Shown here: piece by piece, positions 53,641 through 64,000 of the stretch
Numbering within the stretch: the stretch's first letter is position 1
Layout: each line of letters starts with the position of its first letter
Source of the DNA: Heterohyrax brucei
Lineage: Eukaryota > Chordata > Mammalia > Hyracoidea > Procaviidae
Direction: 5' to 3'
Assembly (NCBI GenBank): GCA_028571685.1
Contig: CM053154.1
Span: forward strand, 3,767,501-3,831,500
Length of the DNA: 64,000 bases
Notes under the pieces: model-generated
Databases searched by the model: none
Told to the model about the DNA's origin: nothing
Seen by the model: only the letters and a program-made list of their open reading frames with translations
Made by a program: the position numbers and the translations under genes

Positions 53641-55392
53641 ATCATTTGACACAGCTCTGACCGTTATTTCACAGTGAAGATGGCAGTGCCTACCTGGTAC
53701 CTGGGGAACTGGGGTTGTGCAGGCTCAGCCTACCGCCTCCATCTGGTTTCACGCTGCAGGAAAGGGCCCAGCCTCGGGCCAGGTCAGCCCAGGCACGGGC
53801 GGAGGGCCAGGGCAGTCCTTCCTCCTGAGACCCCGGGTCCACAGGCAGCTGAGCAGATCCCCAGAATTGTCCGCAGCTTCCTTCTGTGATTGGGCGCGGA
53901 AGACGCTTGTTAGATTGCCTCACGCTTCATGCAGTTTTTCAGTACCTCAGCATATTTGTTCTTGAGCAATGTAGACACCAGTCCATGTTTGTAAAGAAAA
54001 TATTTCCAGGGAGAGTCTCTGGAGACATATCTAGTGCATGAGCGTTTCGTGATACAACAGGATGGTGGCCATCAGGGTCTCATGTGTTTCCTTCCCTGCT
54101 ACCTTCGCAATCTCATGTGATGCCACAGTCCGTGTCGGTGAGCGGGACGCTGCTTAGTTCAGAAATGAGCACCGAGGTCCTCCGCTTCGTGGCCGAACCA
54201 GTAAACCCGGCAACAATAAAAACAATGTCTAATGTTTATTATTCTGCCACATGGGGCATACGTTTAAGAGTGGGGCCCTAACTGGTTTTTAATCCCAGAA
54301 CGCACTGATTGTGATAAGGCCAGGGAGGCAGACCGCACGGCCGTTATAAAGTCATTGCCAAGAGGAGCAGGATAAAAAATGGTTAAAAGGATCTTGTTAC
54401 AGATGCTGTTTATTCCGTGAGGATTTGAGGAAAGCAGACAGGCAGTGAATCTGTTAGAGGCTTGTTTCTGAAAGATTACCTTTTACATCACTGAGTCAAA
54501 GGTTAAGGAAGAAAACAGAATTTAAATACAACCAGTTTTAGTAATTTTTCTATTGTTTGACGTAACGGCCTTATGGAATAACAGTAATCAGAACAACCCT
54601 GCAGGACCTAGTGTAGGATAAAGACGCTCTAAGATACAGAAGCTGTAAAGTCTCACTAGGGCACATCCATAAAATAGCATTTTGATTCTGGGTCTTGAGG
54701 AGTGCTGTAGGTTTAAAATTACAATAAATCTGTGAAAGACCAGTAGTGACTGCTTTCAGCTTGTGGCAGAACCAGCGGCCTTGCCGCGCGTCCTGAAGCC
54801 GTGACTGAGCAGGCGGGGCGGAGGGGGGGCCTTCTGGACGTGGTTTGGGCGCCTTGCCGGGCTCGGTGTCTCTGCAGTGACTGGTTTTCTGAAATGTGTC
54901 CCTGTGCGTTATTCTGATTGGTTTCCTTGTTGTGCCCAGTTCTCCGGTGAACAGCCGGACAACAGCACAAAATAAATGTTGCTCTGAAATTCAGTCTCCG
55001 TGTCCGAGCACCACTAAGAGGAACATCCCCACTCCTCTGATGAGGAGTGCTGTATCTTCCTCCCCTGAAGTGGGGTTTGTTCTTTAATTACCCCATCTGG
55101 AAATCTACAAATGGGCGGATGACCATGGCGTTGATGTTTATGTAAGAAGCAGGGTGTTGAAATGCAGCTGAGGTTTTCCCAAGCGCAGTGTGATGAAATT
55201 TGGATTTCGTTTGTCAGGATGCCACCGTCAGTGGGTTGCGCGGTCGCCCAGACCGCAGGCCTTTCACCTCTAAGTGGTTGCTGGTGAAATGCTCCTGAAC
55301 CTCTTCCCCAGAAGGGTGGCCAAGCACACAGAGACATCCTTTGTCCCTTTGCACTTTTCTCCTTGCAGCACTGTCGAGGCTCTCCTCACTCA
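53641..55392. other. Single-copy-looking DNA
   Basis: No transposons recognised. 53690-53900 is GC-rich; 54180-54620 is AT-rich and complex; 54775-54860 is a CpG cluster with GC boxes. This combination could be a regulatory neighbourhood, but no transcript structure is visible. Confidence 0.4.
54775..54860. promoter_or_regulatory. CpG cluster with GC-box words
   Basis: GGCGGGGCGGAG at about 54811-54822 is a strong Sp1/KLF-type GC-box, followed by a G run. About 11 CpG fall in 90 bp. No TATA word or clear initiator is seen nearby. Regulatory function is an inference from composition. Confidence 0.3.
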
Positions 55393-55590
55393 CCGTGATG
55401 ATTCACCAGCTTCTGCCGACTCTGACCCACGGTGACCCCATGTGTGTCAGTGGGGTGACACTCCCTGGGGTTTGCAGAGGCTGAATGTTTGGGATTCATT
55501 CACCAGGCCCTTCTCCTCAGATGCCTTGGGGTGGACGCAGACCTCCAGCCTGCTTTCAGTTAGCAGCCTGGAGACACTCCCTTCTCATAA
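55393..55590 (-). mobile_element. AfroSINE, diverged subgroup
   Basis: CACCAGCTTCTGCCGACTCT, GACCCCATGTGTGTCAGTGG, CACCAGGCCCTTCTCCTCAG and GCAGACCTCCAGCCTGCTTT give the complement of the subgroup found at 33781, 35636 and 38105. Confidence 0.8.
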
Positions 55591-56364
55591 AGGGGGGATC
55601 AAAAGACCTCTCCTAAGCTTTGGAATTTCTCCGAGGTCATGGAGAACGTCCTCTGCAGGAAAACCTGCGATCCTTGTACCATGTATAGAAAAGTGACCTT
55701 CCCTCCTGTTCCTTGAACTGCGGGGGCATGTGCCCTTTACGGATGCGCGGTGCGGAAGAAGTCCATCCTGGCCCCCCATGAAAATAGGGCCGCACTCACA
55801 GCTGCAGCGTCCCAGGCAGGATTTCCTAAGGGTCCTGTGCACAGCTACCAGCAGAAAGGGCACGCCTGGGGATGCTCAAATCACCAGCTCGGGCACAGTT
55901 CTGACTGGCCCTTGTTTGTGAGGAAGCATCACATCTTGAAGTCATTTTTTCCTCTTTCTAGAAATCACATTGTTAGAATGTCGCCAGCCCTCCTGAGTTG
56001 GGTGTGGGCCCCTTGGAGCAGACTCATATCCTGGGGAAGTATCCAGGAAATGTTTATTCTTTATTTCAAAATTAGCTTTCTTTACATTAGAAAAGAAAGA
56101 CATGCTCACTTACTACAGAGAGCAGAGAGTTCAAAATATGTTTGATGAAAAGTTGTCCTGCCGCCATCGGTCTCTCTCCCCCGTGGTGGCCTTGACTGGT
56201 GGTTTCACCTCTCTTGCAGAGATGTGCTGCCAGGTACACTAGGGGAAGGACAGTCACACACTGCCCAGGAGCCCGCCTGTTCTCACCTCGCTTATCTTGG
56301 ACATAGTTTAATTTCCAGATGTAAGTCTGTCTGACCTGATGAAAATTCATGCACTTGACATTCA
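55591..56364. other. Unclassified DNA
   Basis: No recognised family or exon. Possible very old SINE text near 55990-56060, too weak to call. Confidence 0.35.
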
Positions 56365-56445
56365 GAAGCTCATTGTTGTAACTGGTCTTTCACTGGTAGA
56401 CATTTCAGTTGTCTCCAGTTTCCCACTGTTGCTGCAAATAAGAAG
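56365..56445 (-). mobile_element. Old L1 3' fragment
   Basis: GTAGACATTTCAGTTGTCTCC AGTTTCCCACTG is the complement of the common old-L1 3' region also present near 53040. About 80 bp. Confidence 0.5.
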
Positions 56446-56479
56446 CAGCTGAGAAAAGGGACCATATTTTTACCAGGTG

Positions 56480-56690
56480 TGTGCTCTGCAAGGCAGTGTC
56501 TCTGTTCAAATCCTAGCGTCACTGCTCACCAGCTGTGCCTGAGCGAGCCCGTTACTCTGAAATGTTTTCCTTTATCTGTGCAATTGCAAGAAAAGAAACC
56601 TACGTCATAGCGTGCTTGAGAGACTTAAAATAATACACACCTTCTTGGTATGTCACCTGGAGTAAACGCACAGTATGTATGAATGTGTGT
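56480..56690 (+). mobile_element. MIR SINE
   Basis: CAAATCCTAGCGTCACTGCTC, ACCAGCTGTGCCTGAGCGAG, TTTTCCTTTATCTGTGCAAT and GTCATAGCGTGCTTGAGAGA, then ACACCTTCTTGGTATGTCAC follow the MIR sense order. Strongly diverged, as expected for this ancient family. Confidence 0.65.
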
Positions 56691-57479
56691 GTGTTAGGGA
56701 GAAAAAGAGAGGATACAGTTATGTGAGTGCATTTGTGAGATCAAGTCACACATGTAGAAGTGTTGGATGGAAGCATGTGTACTCTTTAGAATACTGCCAG
56801 GTTACCTGCTCTCAGGTAAGTCTAGTCATGCATCCGTAAGAAGGTAGGTTCTGCTTTCCACGGACTTCACCAGAACTGCATATTGATACTCTGGCAACAC
56901 TTTGCAGAGAGGCACTTTTTGTCTTGTTTTGCATTTCTTTGTTGGTTGTTGCATTACCTTTGTTGCTGATTTGCGTTTCTTTTCTCGGCAGGCTCTTCTG
57001 ACCCATCTGCCATTGCCATTTGGGGTTGGAATCCAACCGTATTGATCAGAGTTCTCTTTACATTTGGGAAACCTGTCGTGATTTGTCATAGATGTAAGCC
57101 TTTCTCCAGATGATTCTTGTTGTTATTACTGATTTAGCAGAGGGACCTCTTGCATTGCGGAGTCTTAGAAGTTTGGTTTGGTCGGTGTCACTGGCTTCGT
57201 GTAGCTGGCTGTGGTCTCACCACATGCCCATTTTACCATTTCCAGTTTTTTAGGAAATCCACGTTACTTTTAGAACTATCATGCATTTCTTGTAAAAAGT
57301 TAAATATTTGATCTAAGTGACCTTTGTTTTGGTGTAAATACAGCAGTGATTTGTGACTCTGTCTTCCAAATGCTTGTCATTTGTCCTAATGCAGCTCATT
57401 AGGGTCCCTCTTCCTCTCCAGCGCTGGACCGATAATGTTATGGTAGGATCGATTCTTGCATGTGTTTATTAATTTCTGA
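56691..57479. other. Unclassified DNA
   Basis: No definite family. The 57100-57470 part may be ancient LINE or DNA-transposon sequence. Confidence 0.3.
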
Positions 57480-57990
57480 AGACTCAATTCTGCTGCATTT
57501 GTTTCCCTAACCATTCCTATGTCTGTATCACATTGATTTCTTAAAACTCTAAGTTACCATGTAGGAGATGTGCATGTTGTTTCTTTGGCTGTACAGTCCT
57601 ATGAATTTTAACATATGTATAAATTTGCATATGTGTCAGACTGCTTTCAGTGGTTTGTTTTAGTTAGTAGAGATCACTCTTCTTTTAAAAATATTCCTTA
57701 GCTATCTTCCCATAAGGCTGTTTTAGAATAACTCTGTCAAATCCCCTAAAAAGAAGTCTCCAATGTTGCATTTTTATCCATTAATTTTTGGGAAATTGAT
57801 ACCTTTTCACTGTGAGCTACGTTATTCTGTTTATTCAGATCTTCTTTTATGTGTCCTCCTTGAGGTAAATGTTTTTCCTGTTGTCATTCTGTCCTGTTCG
57901 TAACGTTTTACCTGAGAACCTCGTCTGGGTCTTGTTGTTGTGAATGAGGAACCCTTTCCAGAAATGGTTGACTGATTTATTTACATAGAA
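57480..57990 (-). mobile_element. Old L1 ORF2 C-terminal remnant
   Basis: TGTCTGTATCACATTGATTTC, CATTAATTTTTGGGAAATTG, TCAGATCTTCTTTTATGTGTC are complement landmarks of the old-L1 ORF2 region after the palm. No open frame of interest. Confidence 0.55.
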
Positions 57991-58904
57991 AGATGTCACC
58001 GATTTTCCACATGAATTTCCTGACCAGCAGACTTACTGAGTGTTTTTCTCCTTTCAAACAGTTTTTCATCTTCGGGTTTTTCACAGGTATCCCATGTTTT
58101 CCTGTTTCACTGTTTGTGTTCTCTGTCATCTTTGCTGTGTCCCTTCTTCTGTTCCTGCCTACTGAGCCTCCAGCTCTGTGTCCTGCTTCTGGTGCTGGGG
58201 ACATAGCTGACTGTCCTTTAGTGTTTATTCTCTATGCACTTGAGGCTTTTTTTTTCTTTTTTTTTGCCATCTAAATATTGCTGTAGCTGCATCCCCTAGG
58301 ATTCTGTAAAAATACTAATAGGAAGTAATAAGAAGTAAGTAAATACGAGTAATTTATAGTTACTGTTTCCTTTGCTTTCTTATTTCTTGTGTCTTGCCTT
58401 CTGTTTGATTGCTCAGGTTTGTATGTTTTCCTCCTCTGTGGTTCATAAATAAACACTTCATGTCTGTTATTTTAATAATGACTTTAACATTTTTAACATA
58501 CGTTTCTAGCCCCCTCTGGAAAAATGCAGGCGCTGAAGGGTCCTGCCGTTAGCTGTTGTGCGAAGCAGCTGCCTCGGGGAGCGGTCGCAGGGAAGACGAG
58601 GGGAAGCGGGAGGCTTGTCTGGCTCTCTGGCTGAGCTTCCGGAATGACTTCCCAGCGGTCGGGGTGGCTTTTGGCTCTGTGTGTCTGTGTGTCTGTGTGT
58701 GTGTGCGCGCATGAGAGACAGAGAGATTCTAGTCCGTTTCTTAAGATTTTTTAATTTTTCTCAGAAAAGAGCTTTCAGTTTTATGAACTTTCTTTTCGAT
58801 ATCTCTTGATGACAGTTTTCCTTTTGGAGGACAGGTCTGAAGAGCTACAATAAAGGCTCTTTGTGTTGAATCATTTCATAAATGGTGATCGGGCTAGTAC
58901 GTGA
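57991..58904. other. Unclassified DNA with microsatellite
   Basis: T-rich at 58220-58265, then mixed sequence; some may be eroded LINE. A TG-rich tract lies at 58674-58712. Confidence 0.35.
58674..58712. repeat. (TGTGTC)n/(TG)n microsatellite
   Basis: Repeated TGTGTCTG units pass into GTGTGTGTGCGCGC. Imperfect; likely length-variable. Confidence 0.75.
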
Positions 58905-59070
58905 CCTGTATTTACTCACGCAAAAAATACCTTGGGAGCATCAACCAGGGGCCAGGTGCCGGTGCAGCGAGTGAGGCGAGGGGACGGTCAAGAGCCACTG
59001 TCGCGGAGCTGATGTTCACGGTGCGGGGTGGCAGACAGCCAATCCGAGGAGGTGAAGTGAGTCCCTCGAG
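58905..59070 (-). mobile_element. Possible L2 LINE 3' fragment
   Basis: GGGGCCAGGTGCCGGTGCAG followed by an AGAGCCACTG..GAGCTGATGTTCAC layout resembles the complement of the L2 3' end (GGGCCAGGCACTG...GAGCTxACATTC). Weak. Confidence 0.35.
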
Positions 59071-59489
59071 TAAAGAAAGAACCCAGGAAGGTGATGGGGC
59101 CCCGTGGAGGCACTGAGCATTCGGGGGCAGTGTGGGCAAGCTCAGCACTGGGCACCAGGCTTCCCGGTCTCTGGGGCTTACGTGGTCAGCTTGCTTGCTT
59201 CTAACTGAAAAGCTGGAGGGTCAGGTCCACCCAGCGCTGCCTGGGAGAAAAGCCTGGTGACCTGCCCCCTGAAAGGTCTCAGTGTGGGAAGGGCAGCCCC
59301 TGCCACCACCGCGTGGGAGCCCAGGGAGTTGGAGGCTATTCCACGACAGCATTTAAAAAACGCCTGGAGACGTGTGGGTGTGAAATCTGCACCGTCGTTA
59401 GTGTTCTTCTTGGGGGTGCCCTTTACTTTCAGCCCGTCTGGGAAGCATTTCAAAGACAATTCCAGCACAGAGCAAGTCCATGTAATGTG
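59071..59489. other. Unclassified DNA
   Basis: No recognised family. Open frames on both strands overlap each other and look random. Confidence 0.35.
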
Positions 59490-59625
59490 AAATGCTTTTC
59501 TTTTGATAGGTGGATTCATTGAGTTTACATCTATGATGGCAGGTGTATTTTTAGAAAATGTTACACGTGACTTCATCTTATTGTCTTCATTTTTGATGCC
59601 TTTCCACTGCATAACGTGTGTGTGT
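59490..59625 (-). mobile_element. Old L1 fragment around the ORF2 start
   Basis: TGATAGGTGGATTCATTGAG TTTACATCTATGATGGCAGG resembles the complement of the spacer and first codons of ORF2, the same interval as 28918-29235. Confidence 0.4.
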
Positions 59626-60843
59626 AAGAGAGAAGTGGAGACAGACAGAACTGGGAAGGGGAGAGAGCCCAGGTGCCATCTGGAAGGGTTGCATTCTACT
59701 TTCAGTTCTTCCAGTAGTGATTTTTATAACTTGAAAGAAATCACTTAACTTTCTACTTCTTTGTCACTGTTAAATACTGCTGATTTACGATTGACCCCAA
59801 CTTAGAAAAAAGGGGAGCTACGTGATCTTATACTTCCTGTGCCTTCTCTATCTCTGGATTTTTGTTGTTTTGTAATTTGAACATTGTTCAGTTAAAAAAA
59901 AATACCTCTTAACGTCTGCTGTCTCCTCAGACTTCCGCCGCTGCTTCATCTGGCTTCTGTGTCTCTGCACACCCTGTGTCCACCTTCATTTGTCCCTGTT
60001 GGGTTTCTCTAGCTGGATCCCGTCCTTGTTTTCCTGGACTACGTCCTCACAGCATTTTACTGTTGTGTGTGAAGGGCTCTCATGTGCTGTAGTTGAGGAT
60101 ATATTTTCTGTTCACTGTTCACTTAAAGAACCAACTAGCTGGGCCTGAAATCCTCGATCCATATTTTTTCCTAGCAAATTTAGGGGAACAAGGTTGGGGA
60201 TTCTGTCTCAGAATTATCACAGAGATTTGTTTAACATGACAATTTCTGTCCGGCAATCAATCCTGGTGACTCAGAAGTTCTAGTCTTGGGCTTGGCAATT
60301 CTGTGCTTTCAAAGACCCTTCCTGGACAACTCCTCTGCAAGCCAAGTCCAAGAGCACAGTTGTCAGGGCTGTGTTGTGGGCTGGCTCTTGGCTCTCGGTG
60401 GGTCTGGAGGAAGCTCAGGCTAGCCTGAATTTTGCCTTTGTGAGTCTTTACGTTTCCTCTTTCACCACCCATGACATTTTTCTTTATTCCCAAGAGTCTG
60501 TCGTCTCCTTTGGATGCATTTGAGGATCTACTTTAGGAAAGAACTCCTCCTACTAGATCTCGGAATGAGTTCATCGTCTGCTCCACGGTCTTCTCTCCCT
60601 GAGCTCACTTCTTATCTCTGACCACTTTCTTTCTCTGTCTGCACACTGGGTTATTGTCATCCGGGCAGTTGGCAGCATCTGGAATTCATGTTCTTGCTGT
60701 CTGGGCTCTCCACTGCCGATGTCCCAGGGACCTGGGATGGCATCTGACTTTGGTCAGAAGCCAATTACTCAGAAAACGGTGGACAAATGCACAGCTAAGC
60801 AAATAAACGAGTGAAACAGCCACATTGTGTCAAGACCACTTGA
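59626..60843. other. Unclassified DNA
   Basis: No definite family. 60090-60200 could be LINE spacer sequence. An A run lies at 59893-59902. Confidence 0.35.
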
Positions 60844-61533
60844 TTTTTTAAAAAGTGTGATTAAGTGAAAGTATACAATCCAAGTCAATTCTGCATGCCT
60901 GTCTGAGGGTCCATCTGCCCTCCTCACCCTGGGACAGCACGTTCCTCCTTTTTGCTCTTCTAAACAAACAAACAAACAGACAAAAATCCAAGCCCACTGC
61001 TGTCCAGTCGGGTCCGACTCATGGGACCCGACAGTTCTCAGAGGAGAACTGCCCCATAGAGTTTCCAAGGAGTGCCTGGCGGATCTGAACTGCTGACCTT
61101 TTGGTTAGCTGACGTAGCAGTTTACCCACTGCACCTCCAGGGTTTCCTTGGTTCCTCCAGTATCCTCGTAACAAACACCTGTCCCCTGCTCTCCACCCTC
61201 TTCTCATCTAGAAAGAAACCAGTAGGACAGCCGCCTATACAGGTATAAAACCGTAAAGCACACACACCACCTGTGTTAGTCTGTGTCCCTAAGTCCAGTC
61301 CCTTCTTGTTTGAGGAGTTGACGTCAGGACTGGTTTCAGGCCTAGGGCAGCAGTGAGTCTAGAGGCCATGTTCCCAGGGGACCCACCAGGCTGTTGGACC
61401 ACCAGTTCTGGTCGTTAGCGGAGTTCTTGAACTGCCCACCTCTTTTTCTCATGCTGTGTCAGGGACTCTGTGTTTTGTCCCCCATCGTGGCTGCCTTTGG
61501 TGGTAGCCAGGTGCCATCTGGTTCTTCTGGCGA
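60844..61533 (-). mobile_element. L1 3'UTR fragment with nested SINE
   Basis: The left end is a T-rich run and TGATTAAGTGAAAGTATACA, the same 3'UTR type as L1-A and the nested piece at 44071. It runs to the GCCATCTGGTTCTTCTGGCG region, then stops. 5'-truncated, 3'UTR only. An AfroSINE in the same orientation interrupts it at 60962-61144. Confidence 0.85.
60962..61144 (-). mobile_element. AfroSINE inside L1 3'UTR
   Basis: The complement starts with an (AAAC)n tail, then AAGCCCACTGCTGTCCAGTC, GAGTTTCCAAGGAGTGCCTG, CTGACCTTTTGGTTAGCTGA and the head complement. Well preserved, suggesting a comparatively young copy. Confidence 0.9.
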
Positions 61534-61597
61534 CTAGCTGATTAATTTAAATTGGAATTGTGTGTCATTTTGCCCCCTGTGTCTATCACCTCATCGT

Positions 61598-61770
61598 ATG
61601 GAAACCCTGACAGCATAGTAGTTAGATGCTACATTGGCTAACCAGAAAGTCAGCACTTCAGATCTGCCAGGCACGCATTGGAAACTCTATGGGACAGTTC
61701 TCCTCTGCCCTACAGGGTCACCATGAGTCAGAATTCACTTGCTGGCAGTGGACTTGGCTGATTTTTTGGT
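61598..61770 (+). mobile_element. AfroSINE
   Basis: The head GGAAACCCTGACAGCATAGT, GGCTAACCAGAAAGTCAGCA, GGAAACTCTATGGGACAGTT, and the end CACTTGCTGGCAGTGGACTTGG with a T-rich tail. Complete. Confidence 0.9.
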
Positions 61771-63574
61771 TTCCTTGTATCTCTTATATTTTTCCGCTTT
61801 TTGTGGAGTTTCCGCAGGCTCGTCGCCTGTGTTCAGTCCCCTCTGCTGTTCAGGTTCTGTTGCTTTGTGGTTCTCACGGCTCTAACACCATCGATACAGT
61901 CTTTTATTTCACCCCTTCTGTTAGTCTGTATCACCTTTATAATCTTTGTTTTTATCTTATGGTTCTTCTTTAAGCTATTTCTTTCATATTTCCTTTTCTC
62001 TTAAACTTCTCTGTGGACACCCAGCAGCATTGCCTGGATGATTTGTCCTGCTTCCTGGAGCAGCTCTTCCCCACGTGTTCTTTGCGGGCCTGTTTCGTGC
62101 TGTGTTGTGTCCTTCACTTTGCCAGTGCTTTGCTGTTGTCCGGTCGGAGCAGTTTTATCAGGCACTGCTGGTCACCCAGGAAGCACAGACCAACAAGGGC
62201 TTGTCGCTGAGCCTGTCACCCACGCCATCCACCTGTCTTGGGGGCAGGGCTTTCCTCATCCTCTGCTCCTAGCCTTGAGAGGACCTTGAATGGCCCACCA
62301 ACGCTCACTTCTTTTCTTGCGTTTAGTGCCTACTTCGGTCTCTGCTGAGCAGTTGAAGCTGGCGGTCGTTTTTCCTTCTGTATCCCACCTTGGGCCCTGG
62401 CTCTTTGTCCACACTGGCAGTCAGGCGTTTCCACGGAGGACCCATCGGCCGCTCTGCCTTCTTCTTCTGGGCTCTGCGCTTGACCCCAGGTTTCTTACAA
62501 CCCTGTCATTCCTGTGGCTCCTGCAGCCTGTCCTGGCTGTGCACGGAGATGCCTCGGTCCTGGGTGTTCATCGTGGCTGTGGTCACCTGTCTCTGTCACA
62601 CAGAGGTGGCTGTTTGCGGCACCGTCAGTTCTTACCTTCTTTGAAGATGGATTTGTTTTCTTTCCTCTTGCCTTTTCTAGTGGGTTTCCAGCAAGGAGGC
62701 TTTGACTTCCCTCTGTCCAATCTTTTATGGGGTAACTTGAGGAACAGTGGAGAGAAATCCAGCAGGATGTTCTGGGACACCCACTAGGGGAGCAGTGCCC
62801 AGGTGAAAGTTGCCTTTTGTTGGGTTGATGTGCCCCTGAATGGTTTCTGTACAGTTTTGGAAAAATTGGAAAGAAGTTACAGCCGGCATGAGCAGGCTAT
62901 TTGTAGCACTTCACTTTAAGTAACTTGCTGGTATTTCAGGATGGAGTGAATGCTGATAATTTGTGAGTTGGCTGGAGGCAGAGAAAACTCCCATTTAATG
63001 GATCCCAGCAAGGAGGTGATGGCTGTGTGTCTGCGATCATCCAGCTGTAGCTTCACGCAGCCCGACTAGAGCCCAGACCAGACCCACAGAGACCCTAGGT
63101 GGGCACCGTGCCCTTCATTCTGTGCTTTGGAAACCGTGCCAGGGCTCATGTTCTTAGCAGGGATCTGATTCAGAAGCAGGTGACAGCCGGCTGTGTACCT
63201 GAGGTCTCCAGTGCTAGACTGTGCCCACAACCAGCTCTTGCCCTTCTGGGCACTATTCAACCTTAGTGGGACTCAGTGGACGAACAGCTTTCCACGGTGG
63301 TCCTCATTAGGCATGCTTTGTCACAGAGGTCGTTTGGTGACCTTACATGTGGGTTTACAGCTGTGAGGTAGGAAGGACTGACTCTCAGACGGAAAAAGGT
63401 CATGTGGCTTCACCTGCCTGTCACAAAGCAGCTAAAGCCACTGAGCTGAGCTGTGAGTACACCACAGAGGTGCAGAGCCCCTCATGCGTGACACAGCTGT
63501 GCACTGCCTGCTTTGCAGTGGGCCATGTTGCTGATTCTCTGGGACCTTGGAACAACTGTCATCTTGTCTCCACA
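61771..63574. other. Single-copy-looking DNA
   Basis: No recognised family. 62050-62790 carries several long plus-strand frames (up to 165 codons at 62290-62787), probably from a pyrimidine-rich bias. No domain is recognisable. Confidence 0.4.
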
Positions 63575-63643
63575 GCCACCACTGTGTCCAGAGAGGCTAC
63601 TACTGCACGTTGTAGACACTCAGAACGTGTGGTTGAATGAATC
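63575..63643 (+). mobile_element. L2 LINE 3' end
   Basis: GTAGACACTCAGAACGTGTG GTTGAATGAATCA matches the L2 3' end (GTAGGCxCTCAATAAATGTTTGTTGAATGAATGA) with few changes. Short. Confidence 0.5.
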
Positions 63644-63648
63644 AGTGG

Positions 63649-63780
63649 TAAGCCCCACTACCAGCAGTTGATTCCGACCCATGGTAACCCTTCAGGACAG
63701 AGGAGAACTGCCATGTGGTTTCCGAGGAGTAGCTGGGCGGATTTGTACTGCCAACCTTTGGTCAGCAAGGTCACACCACA
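63649..63780 (-). mobile_element. AfroSINE
   Basis: CCCCACTACCAGCAGTTGAT, CATGGTAACCCTTCAGGACA, TTTCCGAGGAGTAGCTGGGC and CCAACCTTTGGTCAGCAAGG form the reverse complement of the element; the head end is short. It begins directly after the L2 end. Confidence 0.85.
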
Positions 63781-64000
63781 CTCTCCTGAAGAGTCACCTG
63801 CTGTCTTCTACCTCAGCCATTCTAAACTCCACAGTTAGAAATTGGTTCCCTTTGCTTAAATCTTGTGTCCATGTTAAAGAGCAGATACTCTGTGAAGAGA
63901 TGATAACTGAAATCGACTTTGTTATTTGTTTCTCTTCTGTTCAATACTTTTCCCTCCTGAGAAAAGCTTCTACTTGAGTGAGAGCGTGGAAAGAGGAGTG

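Noticed and set aside
59178-59612. 144-codon minus-strand frame
   Set aside because: Overlaps L1-like sequence at one end and open frames on the opposite strand; no recognisable protein feature.
62290-62787. 165-codon plus-strand frame with a secretory look
   Set aside because: Leu/Ser/Pro-rich text follows from pyrimidine-rich DNA; other frames overlap it and no domain or splice context is visible.

Overview
The window looks like mammalian nuclear DNA from an afrotherian, most likely elephant or a close paenungulate relative. I infer this from a dense population of tRNA-derived SINEs of the AfroSINE kind, whose 3' ends carry a GAGTCGGAnnCGACTCgACGGCA signature. RTE-type LINE fragments with related 3' ends, mammalian L1 copies and ERVL/MaLR-like LTRs point the same way. 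No intact protein-coding gene, rRNA, tRNA, CRISPR array or bacterial/viral operon was recognised. Every open frame I could identify belongs to a decayed retrotransposon; the other long frames are shadows of repeats or GC-rich DNA.

Layout. 1-7.7 kb: unclassified DNA, an RTE 3' half with a SINE inside it, a tRNA-type SINE, an AT-rich single-copy-looking block, a 5'-truncated L1 and an MLT2-like LTR. 7.7-14.1 kb: fragments of old L1s on the minus strand with SINEs, one of them flanked by target-site duplications. 14.6-28.4 kb: the two halves of what may be one RTE on the plus strand, lying either side of an LTR, older L1 pieces, an RTE fragment on the minus strand and a 5.9-kb L1 (L1-A, 19878-25783). 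L1-A keeps a 5' leader but lacks the first part of ORF1. 28.4-41.4 kb: SINE clusters, another RTE, two LTRs, and GC-rich then AT-rich single-copy-looking DNA. 41.45-48.26 kb: a nearly full-length L1 on the minus strand (L1-B) with 5'UTR, ORF1 remnant, ORF2 remnant and 3'UTR. It is interrupted by a 628-bp L1 3' end with a perfect 13-bp duplication and by three very short (about 32-36 bp) SINE/RTE 3'-end snippets. 48.3-64 kb: mostly single-copy-looking DNA with two small CpG clusters, a MIR, L2-like scraps, old L1 remnants and more SINEs.

The elements form an insertion history rather than a working system. RTE-type machinery probably moved the AfroSINEs, because their 3' ends are shared. L1s of at least two 3'UTR types inserted in turn, one inside the other. 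All reverse-transcriptase catalytic boxes I could locate are damaged or lie beside stop codons, so none of these copies should be autonomous today. Nearly all L1 copies lie on the minus strand; if the window is intronic, that would fit a host gene on the plus strand, but I see no exon to prove it. Family names come from recalled consensus patterns and have not been checked against a repeat library.
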